From assembly GCA_022316685.1 (NCBI GenBank), contig JAKJHU010000065.1, forward strand, positions 1,296,322-1,360,321: 64,000 nucleotides of DNA. Reading direction: 5' to 3'. Source of the stretch: Progne subis subis. Its lineage: Eukaryota > Chordata > Aves > Passeriformes > Hirundinidae. Under the pieces are notes generated by a model that saw nothing but the letters and a program-made list of their open reading frames with translations, did not search any database and had not been told where the DNA came from. Below are positions 34,000 through 46,750 of the stretch, in pieces; the stretch's first letter is position 1, and each line of letters begins with the position of its first letter. Made by a program: the position numbers and the translations under genes.

Positions 34000-34310
34000 A
34001 AAGGACACCTCATGGAGAAAAGAGACAGGGAGTTCCATGGAAATAGAAAGCCTTTTGGAGAGAGGACATGCATCCAGTCAGGGGACACCCTTGGGGACAG
34101 GATGCTCCTAAAGCATGGGGCCTCAATTTAGGACAGGGTGTTCTTTGGGAATAGGACCCCTGTCCATGACAGGACATCCCCTGGGAACAGGATCCCCTGT
34201 TCCAGGATAAGAATGTCCCTTTGGGACAAGAGTCCCATCAAGGACAGGATGTCTATTTGGGACAGAAATCCCCTTAAGGACAGACAGGATGCCCTCAGAG
34301 GACAGGCAAG
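34000..34310. repeat. Decayed minisatellite, unit about 37-38 bp
   Basis: Successive units begin near 34132, 34170, 34208, 34245 and 34285. A unit approximates CAGGATGTCCCTTTGGGACA followed by GGATCCCCTGTCAAGGA. Earlier, more diverged units extend left to about 34000. The 38, 37 and 40 bp spacing was read from the sequence; the last unit has a CAGA duplication. Confidence 0.65.
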
Positions 34311-36119
34311 GCCCTTTGCTGCCAGGGCAGCAGCCAGGACTCTCAGATCCCCCCCCAACATCTGCTTCTAAACCCTCCTTTGAACACTCAAACACACTTC
34401 AGTGTATGAATAAAGGGTCTCACACTTCTGATTAGAGCCACCAGGAAAAATGGAGTGAATTAACCAAATTCCAGAGCAGAAGAAATCTCCTAAAAGCCTT
34501 CACACCTTTCCTTCACCCAGCAACGTCCTTTAAGACCCAGGAAAGGCAAGAAAAGCCAATTCACTGGTTCCAAATCTGTTAAACAAAGGAGCCAGAGACA
34601 AAAGGATCCATCAGCCTAGAGTGTCTCGAGGGAGACATGCAGGGACAGTGCTCCAGCAGTCAGGGACCCACCATGTCTCTCCACCACAGCCTGCCCTGGG
34701 AAGGCAACAGGCCAGTGCTTTACCGAGGTCTGGGCTGCAAAACCTAACGAGGAAGAAACGCCAAAGAGAAACTTTACTAAAATAACTTTAGGAAATTATC
34801 CCACCAAAGGGATGGGATGGGATGAAGGACAAAGGAAGGTGGATGGACCAAACCCAGTGTAAGGGAATATCAGGACATGGCACCGTTCTTTGAACCTGCT
34901 AAGGTGAAGAGGAGGAGGGGAAGGAGGAAGGACCGCCCCAGTGCCTCAGCACAGCCCGGTGCCACTTGCTGGCAGGGCCAGGCTCGGCTGTGCAGTGTTG
35001 GTGGTGGCGTTGCAGGGCAGGAGAGAGAAGAGCACCGTCCCCACGGTGTCCAGCTATGCCGTGCTATGGGGGACAGCCCCTTCCTTCACAAGCACATCAG
35101 CAGCTCCGTGCTCCACTGCTGCTGGAAAGCGTGGCAGATTCAATCCATAATTTACAGGGATACCTATCTGGGAAGCTGCTTGACAAGCCTGGGAGAGCAG
35201 CACTGCCCTCCTGGCTCCTGATCTTTTAATTTAAAAATCCTTTACGTTGAGGCATGGTATGAATGAGGGCCGGTGACAGGCACCATCCCCTCCCTAGCCT
35301 GTCCTTGCCTCCTTGCCTTGTCACAGCAGGTCCTTGCCCACCGCTTTCAGCCTCCCCAGGACACACTTTGGAGGTGCTGACTCCCACTCCTTTAACTCAG
35401 ATGCTCGGGACAGGCTTTCTTAGGAAGCCCCCAGAGATGCTGCAGCTACCAGGGCCAGGCTGGATGATGCTGGTTGCTGTGGAAACAGCAGGGCCGGATC
35501 CAGGGACCGCAGCATTTTCCCTGCACCTGGGACCAGCTCCTCTCACCTAGTTTGCAGCTGGAGAGCATAGGATGCAGGAGAGCTGTTCTGGTGGCATTGG
35601 GCTCTTCCCCGCTCCAGTCCCATTTCCCCCAGGGATCAATGGCTTCCCCCCTCTCACCCTGTGTACGTCATGCACCGGCTGTTTCATCGCTTGGGGCTTC
35701 CCAGGGTGGAACACAACGCTCTGGACCAGGGCCACCACCTCTCCTCCAGCCACCTGGGGGCCAGATCCAGCCCATCCCACAGGAAATGTACGGCACAGCC
35801 TGCCAGCTTCAGGCCACCACATCCCAGGAAAGCCTTTTGCACCAGCACCACGACTTCATTCAACAGGTGCACCGCCACGGGCTCTCCTAAATGCCACCCA
35901 CACCTGCAGGAGGTTGGGACACAGTGGGACAAGCCACACAGGGTCCTCCTTAAGTGTGGCCAAACCCTGCCATCGGCCAGGCAAGTGCCACTGTGTGCCA
36001 GGCTGCCAGCCATGCCAGGCTCATTCCCGCTCCACTCAGGGGCAGCTCAGCTCCTCGTAGGGATGCTGGGATGATGGAGTACCCTGCCGGAGCAGAGGAA
36101 GCCAGGTAAACCTCTCCAT
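34311..36119. other. Intergenic, no gene recognised
   Basis: The frames are short. Nothing was recognised. Confidence 0.35.
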
Positions 36120-36260
36120 CCATCAGGGCCCCCACTTTCTGCCAAGCACATTAGGGGATAATTAAGTAAAAATAGGCCTTCCGACCAGTGTAGCTCATTA
36201 AGGGCTAATTAAGTTAATTAGTGCCAGGTGTGGATTGCAGCGCTTGTGCGTGTGGCTGTT
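36120..36260. other. Possible conserved non-coding element
   Basis: There are dense TAATTA-type cores: GGGGATAATTAAGTAAAAAT, then GCTCATTAAGGGCTAATTAA followed by GTTAATTAGTGCCAGGTGTGG. It looks like a homeodomain-responsive element; conservation is untested. Confidence 0.3.
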
Positions 36261-38179
36261 GTTTGCTGTAATTGCATTTTCTCAGCAGCTTCCTCCGCCA
36301 GGCTGGAGCGCTGCCAACAAGGAAGGGATTCAGTGCCCGCTGTTGGTGCAACACGGGGCAGCTAATGGGCACCCAGCGATGGCACCACACCAGGGACAGT
36401 TAACCCTTCTGTCCCCGTGCCCCCCGAGCGGCTCCCCCACCCCAAAACCAGGGCCTGAGCAGGCGCTGCCCAGCCTGCCCCTCTTGGTGTGCTCCTCCTG
36501 CCCGCACGCAGGGGACGGACAAGAGTCTGTGCCACAGCAGCTCCCAGAAGCAGCCAGGAAGGCAGGGCACAGCCTGCCAGGGACCCAGGACTGGGACCAA
36601 GACCTCTGAAGGTGTGTGAAGGTGATAGGCAGGGATGGAGCAGCAAAGACAGCCACGTAAACTGGTCATATCGGTGCTGAAAGATGAAAGAGGGCTGGTG
36701 GAGAAAAGGGTGCAGAGGAAGAGAAAAAGGCAAGAAGGAAGCATGAGAGAGTGAGGAGAGAGATGCTGGGCTCTGATCTCTCTTCCTGCACTTGGGAGCA
36801 ATTAGAGCTACTCTGCCTGTGGCCCACAGAGACAGGGAAGGGATGAAGATGTGACAAAGACCAGGCTATTTTTTGCTGAGGTTCCTGTCACTAATAAATG
36901 GAAACTCTCCCTTGACACGTGTTCCTGTTCCTTCCAGCGTCTGGGCATTTGGCATCCTCCTCCAAGTGCAGCCTTGCCGGTAGCAGCCTCACTTGGAGCT
37001 GACCCACACTCCCTCCAGGGAGGCAAGACTCGTAAACAATTCTGTGAAATACAGCTGAAAGGCGTTGAGGGGTTGGAGAGGCTGTGCAGACACCCCATCC
37101 CTCTCCCCATGCCATGAATCAACCTCCAGTGAGGCAGGAGCAAGGCAGAGAGCTCCATCCGTAACCCGGGCTGGAGGCTGGGGAGCACAGGCAGCGTTCT
37201 GGGGGGCTGCCCCTCCTGCAGCATCTATCCAATGGAAAGTTCCCGCTGCCTGCACTGCTGTGGCGGGCGAGATGGGGAAAAGGGAGCTGGAGGGAGGCAG
37301 GAAGAGAGCTGGGTCCTTGCAACCCCACCGTGATCTCTCAGCACTGAGATAATTGCCTGCTGGTGACAGCTGAGGTCAGGCATGACAGATACCTTGGGAA
37401 GAGCTGCCGGCTCTGAGACCTCCCTGCAGCAGCCCAGTTCAATTCTGGGCTTGGGAGGCGATTTTCCTAATCTCCGCTAGCACAGGCTCCCTCTCGGCGG
37501 ATCCGGGTTCAGGCCGTGATCCTTCCATCACCCCCGCCTTCAAAGGGCACACAGCCCCATCAAACAGCACCACACGGGGGCTGTGAGCTCTGGGGAGGGA
37601 CAGGGAGTAGTAGGGTACCAAACCTGAAGGCTTGGAGCTCCCCTGGGGTGTGATGAGAGCGCCCAGGCAGGAGCAGCGCCCACCCGGGGGTCAGCGGGGT
37701 GCAGATGGACAGATGGACCTGCCTCTGCCCTCTATCCTCCCGTGACCAAAGGAGGCTTTTTCACCTTCCTCTCCCTGCTCTTTGCTACTCCATCCTGCTG
37801 CACCAGGGATGCATGGAGCACCAGGCAACCACACTTCACCTGCCGTGGGAAAGGGGCTGGGGCTGGGGGGATCCTGCAGTCCCTCGGGTGGCAGGGGGAC
37901 CGGTGGGTGCATCCTGGGGCCGGTAAATCATCCCCTCTTCCCCCTGCCCTGGCCTCGCTGCAGTGGGACGTGGTTCACCTGTCCTCCTGCTCCAGTGCCG
38001 AGCGGGGCAGGGCAGGAGAGCTGAATGCTGGGCATGGAGAGGCCAGGATTAGACACGGAGCCTGATGCCACCAACTCGACACCTGCAGGAGAGAGCATGT
38101 GGCCAGGCAGGGAGGCAGGCAGGCAGCTCTCCGAGGCGGCTCTGCAGCACCCTTGGCTCCCCTCTTCCCGCTGCTGGGG
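36261..38179. other. Intergenic, no gene recognised
   Basis: This is GC-rich, with purine-rich tracts near 36640-36760. No credible exon was seen. Confidence 0.35.
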
Positions 38180-38400
38180 AGGCTGACAGGATCATTACAG
38201 CCGCTATCTGGGCTCACGGGCTCATCCCTCTCCCTTTCGCCTTTTGCATAATGGATAGGCTGTGAGTAATGGGAAATGGCAGCCCAGCCGCGCTTGCTGG
38301 CAGCCCCTTAATGAAGAATATGGAAATCTCATCAGTCCAATCAGGCCAGCAAATGAAACTGCTTTCCCTCGCCGATGTGAGCAGAAGGCTAACGACCCGC
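38180..38400. other. Possible conserved non-coding element
   Basis: The sequence is non-repetitive, with GCATAATGGATAGGCTGTGA, GTAATGGGAAATGGC and CCCTTAATGAAGAATATGGA followed by AATCTCATCAGTCCAATCAGG (a CCAAT-type word). It stands out from the flanking G/C-rich text. Confidence 0.3.
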
Positions 38401-40059
38401 GCTCCCGGGCTCCATCCCGCTCCCAGGAAGCGCCCCCCCCCCCTTCCCGTTTCCATGTTGACAAGTGAGCTGTGAACTTCATTTTTTTCTGGCGAGCAGA
38501 GCCCCAGCTTATCTTCCCTGCTCCCCTTCCCCAGGCTGGGGCCAGCAGGAATACCTGTCCTGAACCTTCCTCTTGCTCCTCAAGGGCATCACTCCTCACT
38601 GGTGGTGGAGCCACCAGCTGAGCAGCTCCATCTGCAGGTGTCACCCATCCCCAGCTCCTGGTCCTCCCTTGCGTCCTCCTGCTGTGCCTGAGCATCCCAG
38701 CATCAGCTTTGCCACAGCTGCAGGTGCCAGTCAGTATCCCATGGTGGGGATGTGGGACATACGTGATCCCCCAGCTGCAGTCACTTGATACCACTGTGTC
38801 CCTACAAGCACTGAGGTCTCTTGGGCTCAGGTCCGTAGAATCCCAGCGCAACTGAGCTTCACGGACTTGTGTCTTCTCCTGGAGGGACATCTGCAAAGAG
38901 CTACAGTGTGAAAAACCAGTTTCCTCTTGTCAGCCTTGTCCATCACCCACAGCCTCGAGCCTGGTAACAGAGCACTGCTCCATCTCCTGCAGCATGCCCC
39001 ATCTCTGAGCAAGACCTTCAGCCGTGGCACCCGCACAGTGACACCCCTAGTTGTGCCAGAATTGGAGCATCTTCCAAGGAACTCCAACCCCCAGTCACAC
39101 AGGGGCCACACTGCTAGGAGCTGGCACCAGCACTCCCCCCACTCCAAACACATCCCACTTTGGTGTCACCCGCAAACTTCATGATGTACCTCTTTGTTTC
39201 TTCCTCCCCATAAGCACTGTGCTGGTCCTGAGCAGCCTAGAAGTGTGTCCAGTTCAGGTCCCACAGGTTTTGCTGTTGCTCTGGGCTTCTGAGCTGTTGT
39301 CTCCATGGAGCTATGAAACACTGTCAACTCGGTGGCCTAGAACTTTGGCTTGTGTGTCTTGGTAAGATGTGTGCCTGAGAAAGCCTGACCATGTCCGTAG
39401 AGGGCACAAGACGTGGTCAGTGCTGGGATCTCACTCCGCACTGGGATCTGCACAAGGTTGGCCGCCTCGGATAAGGACCTGAGGGATGCAGGTTCATCTC
39501 TGCCTCGGACTCACTGCACGGGCTGTTTGCCTCAAATCTGCACCAAGACCTCACAGCTGCACTTACTGAGTCCGAAATGTGGCCAAAATGAGATGTTTGC
39601 ACAGCAGTTCACACCGGCAGGTCCTGACATCTGGTCAGCATCCTCTGGCCTTTGCAACACTTCAGGCAGGGAAGAGCAGCAGCATCCTCCCCTGCATCTG
39701 TCTGCTCCGTGGGCAAAGGCAGGAGGCTGGCAGGGAAACGACCTCTCACTGGTTTGGGGGAATGTTTAATTACCAGCTTCCACAGCCAGTGTGTAGCTCC
39801 TAAACTGATGGTGTGCCTCGGCTGTGAATTTGCCCAGAAACGCCGGGGTGGGTATAGGTTTGAATAAAATCCCCAGCTATGTGTACACCCAGGGCATTCA
39901 GCCATGCATAAATACCTCCTGTAGCATATGCTTGTGCTACAGCAGAGGATGCTAACTCAGGGCTGGAGGGAACCATTCGTTTCCATGAGTTATAAGATCA
40001 TATCTGGAAACACCTCTAACAAGCCAAGATGAGCGCGGCAGCGGAGCTGGCGCTGGTCC
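38401..40059. other. Intergenic; possible old CR1-like trace near 39050-39200
   Basis: The words TTGGTGTCACCCGCAAACTT and CATGATG (about 39159-39186) resemble the antisense of a CR1 segment, but the flanks do not clearly match. No gene is recognised. Confidence 0.25.
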
Positions 40060-40250
40060 CCGGCGCGGGCTGTTTGCACACACCAGTAATGATGTGAACA
40101 AGCGGCTGTTCAAGGGGCTGATCAACATCAAACCATCGAAATTAAAGGCTGAGGAGAAGCAGAGCCATAAACATTTATTGCAACACTCTGCATATCATCA
40201 GCTGCTGATTTGGAGGCAGAGTGGAAATGTGCAGCTGAAATAATAGGATT
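40060..40250. other. Possible conserved non-coding element
   Basis: The sequence is low-repeat, with CACCAGTAATGATGTGAACA, CATCAAACCATCGAAATTAA, GCCATAAACATTTATTGCAA and GCATATCATCAGCTGCTGAT. It has the look of a deeply conserved enhancer; untested. Confidence 0.3.
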
Positions 40251-41091
40251 TATCGGAGTCTGAGATGAACTGTCCTTGAGGGATGGCTGTAGAAGGGAAA
40301 CAATGTGCCATCTCCAGCACAAGGCCATTCCTAAAATACAGCAAGGGGGTGGGGAGGTGGGCTGTTGCCTTTATTAACATGAATCTCTCACCATTTTAGA
40401 GCCCACACCAGCTATCAGACCCAACTGCAGCTGAATGAGGAAGCCAGCTTGAAGACAATGCGCTGGAATATCCCAGAGGAGTGCAAACCAGAATTGTGGT
40501 CTCTAAATGCTGAGTGTGTAATTTGCTGGAAAGCTGACACCCTTTCTGCTTCATCTCGGTGTGTTTTCCACTTGTTTGATCCCCTTTATATTTTTTGTCT
40601 CTGTTCTTCAAACAGAAAAAGCAAATCTAGGAATATCTTCAGCTGCGCTCTCTTTGCTTCCCTTTTTTTTTTTCCTGTTGCTTTGCTAACACAACTCAAG
40701 TTCATTAATAATGACACCGACGGTTTGCCTTTTAAAGCAAACTCCATCTCCTGTCACCCACCAACGCGATGGAACCCCACCTTTGGAGGGGAAACACAGC
40801 TGCTGTGCTCCCCCCAAACTGCGGGTTAAGGCAGGAACCAATGGCACTCAGAGCTCAGCTGCTGTAATCAAATCGTCTCCTGTCACCTTGAGCACCCTGT
40901 AATGCTCCTACAGCTAACAGGCTGGGAGGAGGAGAGCGCTGAGAAAAGCACTGTCAGAAGACTGTAGGAAGAGAATAATTTGATAGATTTTTTTAGGGTT
41001 GGTGGTTTTTTGTTTTTTTTTTTTACATTGATCTGAAAATTGAAGTTATGGATTGTTTTTTAAAAGGGAACTTCAGAAAAAAATCTCTCTT

Positions 41092-41135
41092 CCGCCCCCT
41101 CTCTCTCTCTTCCTCCCCCCTCTCTCTCTCTTCTC
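41092..41135. repeat. (CT)n pyrimidine tract
   Basis: Two CT-dinucleotide runs are separated by TTCCTCCCCCC. Confidence 0.75.
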
Positions 41136-42961
41136 GAAGTGATCCCAGGGAAGTATTTCCAGGCAAGAGTCTCTGACTTACAGATCATCCAAGGTGTTTT
41201 ATGCACATCAAAGTACCTAATATTTGAAACAGGAGAAAAATTCGACTTCATCAGATTTACCAACAAGTTAGCTTTGGCTGCATTGAACATCTGCTGCAGG
41301 GCCCACGGAGAGGAGTTGTCTTGCACCTCTCCTGAGAACTTTTGGGCAAGGCTGGATGCAGGAAGTTCACTGCTGTGACAAACTGGCCCTAATTTGCCCT
41401 CTGAAAAGAGGGGGCAGCGTTGAAGCTAACCTTTTGTCAACACTCTGTGGCACCGACAGGACAAACCCATTTGGATCAAGGCAAGAGGAAATGCAATGCT
41501 GTCACTGTCCCATCTGAGACATCCCTGAGAGCCCCAAATTTAGTGCACCATTCATACTTCATTGGTCTCTATACTCTCCCCTCAGCACCAGCAGCTCTGA
41601 TAAGACAAGCCTCCCCGGGAGCCTCTATCCCATTTTTCTTGCTCAAATGGGTTGCAGAAGGGACTTGCTTTTGTTTCCACCAACACAAAGCTGAAAAAAC
41701 CCTCAAAGCTACATCCGTATGGGATGTGGGTGGTTGGAGAAAAATGGGTTTCCTGCTGCTTTGTATGTCCTAAAGCCTATTAACCGGTACTCTGTCTCTA
41801 CCACTTCTTGTTTTGCCTGACAGGTTAAGCCCGCGTTGGCTTGATGAGACGTTAGTGGCAGAGCTTTTCCTGTGCCAGCCTGACACAATTTCCACTCCCA
41901 CAGTTCCGATGTCCCCGATTAGCTGCTCTTGAAGGCACCATTGGAAGATGTTGCACCACATCTTCTCACTGAGACCTCGAAGGGACCCTGTAACCCTCTG
42001 AAGATTGCTGTGAACTATGTAGAAACAGAACTGGTTTTCTCTGTGTTGAGAAGGCGGAGTGGGGGAGCGGGGATGTCTAAGCAGAGATTTTTCTTCCCGT
42101 TCAGCTGCTTCAGGCATTTGGCTTCTTGCTGCCCAAGCTCCTCTATCCTCAGTAGTGAGAACTGCAGCCCTCGATCCTTCTTCTGGTCCACAAGCAGCTT
42201 TCTTCTGCTGCACTTCCTAACAAAGATCTGTTTGTAAGTGCACCTAAGCCTGCTTCCCCCTACCTGCCCTGACCTCTACTCTGTCCCACGACAAGGAAAC
42301 ATAAAAAACGGGAATGCTAACACTCCTGCAAATGCAAGGAAAGGGACCTTTTCAGTGTGGCTTCACATCTCAGGGTTGTTCACGAGCCATTTTCAGCACT
42401 TCAAGCTGAAGTGCTTTTGAAAATCAACGCTCAGGCAACCTGCCCAAAAATGAGGGATCAGTAGGTTGGCGTGGGGGAGGCGCAGGTGATGGAGGAGCAA
42501 CGGGAGAGTGCCTCCAGCGTGTGATTCCCCCATTGTGGCTGAATCACTAACCCTAAACACATAAATCAAACCCTGCTTGGGGATCAGGCCTGCAGGCGCA
42601 CTCTGTTTGATCCAGGAAGGCTCACTTCAGCAGCAGCTTTTGGAAAGACCGTGCCAAGGCTGGACAATGGGAAGGGCTGCTGCGTGTTTCTGTTACCATT
42701 GACACATTTGCCCCATTATTCATGGCTGGTCTGCATTTTGCTTCCTCTTGGTTCCCAGCCTAGTTTTTCACTGGGTTTTCATGCCTTTGAGGCAAGCAGC
42801 ACTGAAATGGTGCCAGTCCTTTGTCAAGAGCCAACTGGGCATACCCTGGGCTTTAGTTTTTGCTGGTACCAAGAGATGGTGTCTTCTGGTCCTCCATCAT
42901 CTGTGTCACCTCTCCTCTCTGCTGTCCAGCTCACTAATCAATTTTTACATCCATTAGCTGA

Positions 42962-42981
42962 TTTTTTTTTTTTTTTTTTTT
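42962..42981 (+). repeat. T20 homopolymer
   Basis: This is an uninterrupted run of T. Confidence 0.8.
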
Positions 42982-45900
42982 AAAGTAGACATGATGGGAG
43001 AGTAGGGGTCTCAAAGACAAGTGTTAGGAAAACTTGCCCAGATCTTTTTCTACCATCTTCTTGCAGCACCATCTGAAGTGAAAGGTTATGATATATGAGC
43101 TCACTTTTAATCAGGTAATCCAGCTGGGAGAGAGCAATACCCTAACAATTCATTCAGGATTAAATAAAAGCTTCTGGCAGTGCCTCTCACCATCCATAAG
43201 ACGCTCATTGTCTCTGCTGCAAGTTGCAGGCTCTTCTCTGCTGGGCAGAGTCCCGCACGATGGCCAAGCACTGGGACAATGCCCATAGCAGGAGCCACTC
43301 ACTTCTCAAGGCGTCTTTACCCACTCAAACAACACCAGCTTGGGCTTTATCTTCTGTTTATGCAGCAGAACTGAACAAAACCCAGTGCCCATCCTTCCCA
43401 GCATCCCATCTTTCCCCATGCCTTAGGCTTTGCACAGGTGCCCTGGAAGGAGAGCAGTGTCAGGCAGGGTGAGTGGGAAACACAACTGCCGTGCCAGTAA
43501 CGGGTCCTCAGAGATTTCTGCCCAAATTGTGGATTTATTTGACTTCTCCCAAGACACCATGAAGCCTGAGGGCCAGGAAGAGAATGGTGCTATGGGGTTC
43601 TCCTCTGAAATGACCCACCTGAACCCAGGCACACGTCCAGTCAAGTCAGGCTAGAGTTTCTCCAGGGTGGTTTGGTCACTGCTGGAGCTGCCAGCTGTGC
43701 AGGGGGACAAGGGGAAAGATTTGCTTGCCTTTCCTCCATAAAGGCCCCACTTGGTTGTGTCCACGTTGCTTCTTCCCTGAAATGCAGTGCCAGGAAGGTG
43801 TTGCTGCTCTCCCAGTCACAGGCATGAGGAAAGCGAACTGGCTGTCCTTGGCATTTGATATAAGGCTTTCCACAAACACCAGCTAATGGGAATTCCTCAG
43901 TGGTGTCCCTGGGAGCTTCAATATTGGATGTCAAGGCAGACTTTTGTCTTCTCAGCAGGCCGTTGGACCTGATGTGCTTAACCCTTTTCAGCCCGAACCA
44001 GAGGGCGAGGGACTGGGCATGGCAGAGCCTCAGAGCAGGCTGGGGTCCTGCTCCAGCTCCCTGCTGTGCTTGGCTGCTCCATGCCCTGGCCTCAGCTGCA
44101 CAGCACTGCTGCTAACTCAGTGCACGTCCAGCTTTGTTTTATTGTCAAGGTGCCTCGGAGGATAGGGATCCAGGAGGATTACTGAATGCTTGCAACTTGG
44201 AGCTGGCAGGCACACGGGGCACGGGGCACGCTGAAGGGTTTTGTTTGTGCCTGGTGAGAGCAGCTGTGGGCAGGAGTGGGTGAGCGGGGAAGTTACCAAA
44301 AGAGAAATAAGGAAACAAAAGGCGGGTTCGGGCAGGGGGGGCATGTTTGCATGGGGGAGGGCGGGAATTTCTTTTCTTTGTCGGAAAGTCTAAAGTGCCT
44401 TTCTTTAGTGCCTCGGTCGCTGCATGGGGCCTTGGTCAATAACATTCCTCCCTCACCCTGCGGAAGGAGACGGGCCAAGCAAGACACGGCTGAATGAAAT
44501 TCCTCTCACCTCACCCCGTAAACATCCCAAGAGTCTGGCCCCATTATGGCTGGGTACAAAAGTCTGGGTCCAAGGCCGAACAAAAGGATGGGGAAGAAAG
44601 TGCAGGTTGCCAGGGCAACGCCGTCCAGGCTGCCTGGTTTTATCAGCAAGGGGCCTGGGTTTTCTGCCTGAGTTACGGGAATCTGAGGCAATTTATTTCC
44701 ACCGCAAGACAGAGGCTTTAGAGGGCAGCATGGTGAGGCTCTGGCTTCGCCTTTGGTGTTCGCAGCAGGGCAGGTGAGGTGGGAGCCGCCGGCGCGGTCT
44801 CCGGGGAAGCCGGGTACCCTGACAGCCGGCAGCATCCCCGGAGGCACGGGGGACACCCAGGGAGTCTGCCAAGGTTAACACGGAGTGGTGACCCTCCAGG
44901 GGCTCTGTCCAATCTGCCCCGTACAGGGTGTGGGCTCTGCCCCAGCCTCCTCTACAGCACGGGGAGTCTGCTCATCCCATCTCCCTTGACTGAGGATATA
45001 CTTCTCCCTGCCTGGGGATCCCAGTACCCTGGCAGGCTGGATTAAATTGGGGAAAACTGGTCTTTTAGTAGCTTGACAGAGGGGGCTTTACAGTTTAATT
45101 CAGATAGGCTTTGTTACTTGCCTTCCAGGTGAAGGCATGGAAAAGATGCCTTATTTCTAGGCCTAGTGTTGTCTGCACCAGAGAGGATCTGGCTCACTCC
45201 CAGAGAGCATCAAAGTTGCCTCTGACAAGCCTGGATTGCAGTGGGAACATCGGGAACCCAGTGCCTGAGGGTCAGAAGAAGCAGGACTGCCAGGTCCCCC
45301 AGCACAGCCTATAGCAAAGCTAATGCAAAACCCTAAAGCTCCCTGAGATCATGAGGACTGGATCCGGGACGTGTTGGCCTCACATTGAAAAGGATGAGTT
45401 CAGCTCCAGGAAATTCAGTTCCAACTGGATTCATGTCCTCCCCTACCAGTTTTTGTGACAAGAAACAGAATACAGTATGGACAACACAGCAAAGTGGCTG
45501 ACCTAAATCTTAACAAATGGTGTTATGACACATGGGAAAATATCATTCAGGCATCCACTCAGCACAGTGGCTCTATTGGGTAGCAAAGATGAGCATGATG
45601 TGGCTCCCAGTCCAAAGAGGGTGATAATGCTGGGTGTAGGGTCAACATGCAAGATAGGGAATGACAAAGCCTGAATGGTATAGCAAAATACGATACAGAA
45701 TTCAGACACGTTGATGTGTTAGAGCCAGGAGAAGCAGCTATTTGTTTGGTTTCTGAACAAACCAAAATACCAAGATGCAGGTGTGATGGCAAGGTTTCCA
45801 GAGCAGAAACCCTTGCAGAAGAGAAAGAGCCACACCGAATGTTGTGAATGTAGTACCCATCCCTGGTTTTTGATGTTTTTACTGCGGGATTTGGGGAGTG

Positions 45901-45989
45901 TGTAGGATGGGTGAGTAGCATGCAAAGACCTGGAAAAAAAAACTTGCAGGCCAGCTCGGTTAAACGGCTGGAGCAGAACCAGCTCAGCA

Positions 45990-46750
45990 GGCCATGGAAA
46001 GCATTCGGCCGAGACAGCCGGCTCATCTCAATTCATCTAGACAAATTTCTAGACAAATGCACCAAGCTGTGCTCAATGGAGTGACAGGGAAATTACTAAT
46101 TAAACTGAAGATGACGGGATTAGTGGGAAGAAATAGAAGTCAGGCACAGAAGCTGTACCTCTGGACAGAGGCAGTAGCAGGCTAGACAGAGCTCACTACT
46201 GGAGTTTCTCTGGAATCGATCCTGGGATTGATCTTGTTTATTCTCCCCATGAATGATGTTGTCATAAGAAGTGGAAGCGCTTAGGTTAAGCCAGCTGATG
46301 ACGCAGAAGGGGGAGGCATTGTGAATACAGAGGAGACAGGAGATCAAACAGAAAGCAGCAGACAACCTTGAGCACGGAGACACAGGAACGAGTTGAAATT
46401 CAAGAGCACGAAATGCAAGACTAATCACAGGGTTGGGGTTTTTTGTGCTAGACAGGGAGTGTGTCAGTTGGACATGACTGAGGAGGAGGTGAACTTCGTT
46501 GTAGCAGTCATGGGTGATTATGAACCGCCAATGAGCTAAAGGCACAAAAAGGCGAACGAGACCCAAGGGGTTTGGGATATTGCCAGTAGAAGCAGGAAAT
46601 TATTAATAGCATTTGCAAAGTACTGACAAGACTTCATCTAGCATTGGGTAGGAGTCCTGGACAGGTAGGCTGATTTGTTGCCAGAAGCAGTGCAGGAAAA
46701 TTCTCTGAATGTGATCAAGAGACCGGAGATCCTGTTTCACAAATAAAACA
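45990..46750 (+). mobile_element. Ancient CR1 LINE fragment, sense orientation
   Basis: Decayed words follow the CR1 3' half in order. A segment near GGAATCGATCCTGGGATTGA, TTGTTTATTCTCCCCATGAA and TGATG corresponds to the reverse-transcriptase area. GCCAGCTGATGACGCAG resembles the GCAGATGACACCAA block. ATTGCCAGTAGAAGCAGGAA, TTATTAATAGC, and GTACTGACAAGACTTCATCT with AGCATTGGG correspond to the conserved 'actggtgagacttcatctggaatactg' block. Frameshifts and stops are many, so it is dead. The recognition is from memory of the family; the ends are approximate. Confidence 0.65.

Larger units (their letters stand above)
40251..45989. other. Intergenic, no gene recognised
   Basis: Simple repeats are the CT-rich tract at 41092-41135 and the T20 run at 42962-42981. 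Open frames are short and lack protein likeness. Confidence 0.35.

Noticed and set aside
39050..39200. Possible antisense CR1 fragment
   Set aside because: Only one word block resembles the family and the flanking text does not follow it. It is mentioned in a region entry but not called.
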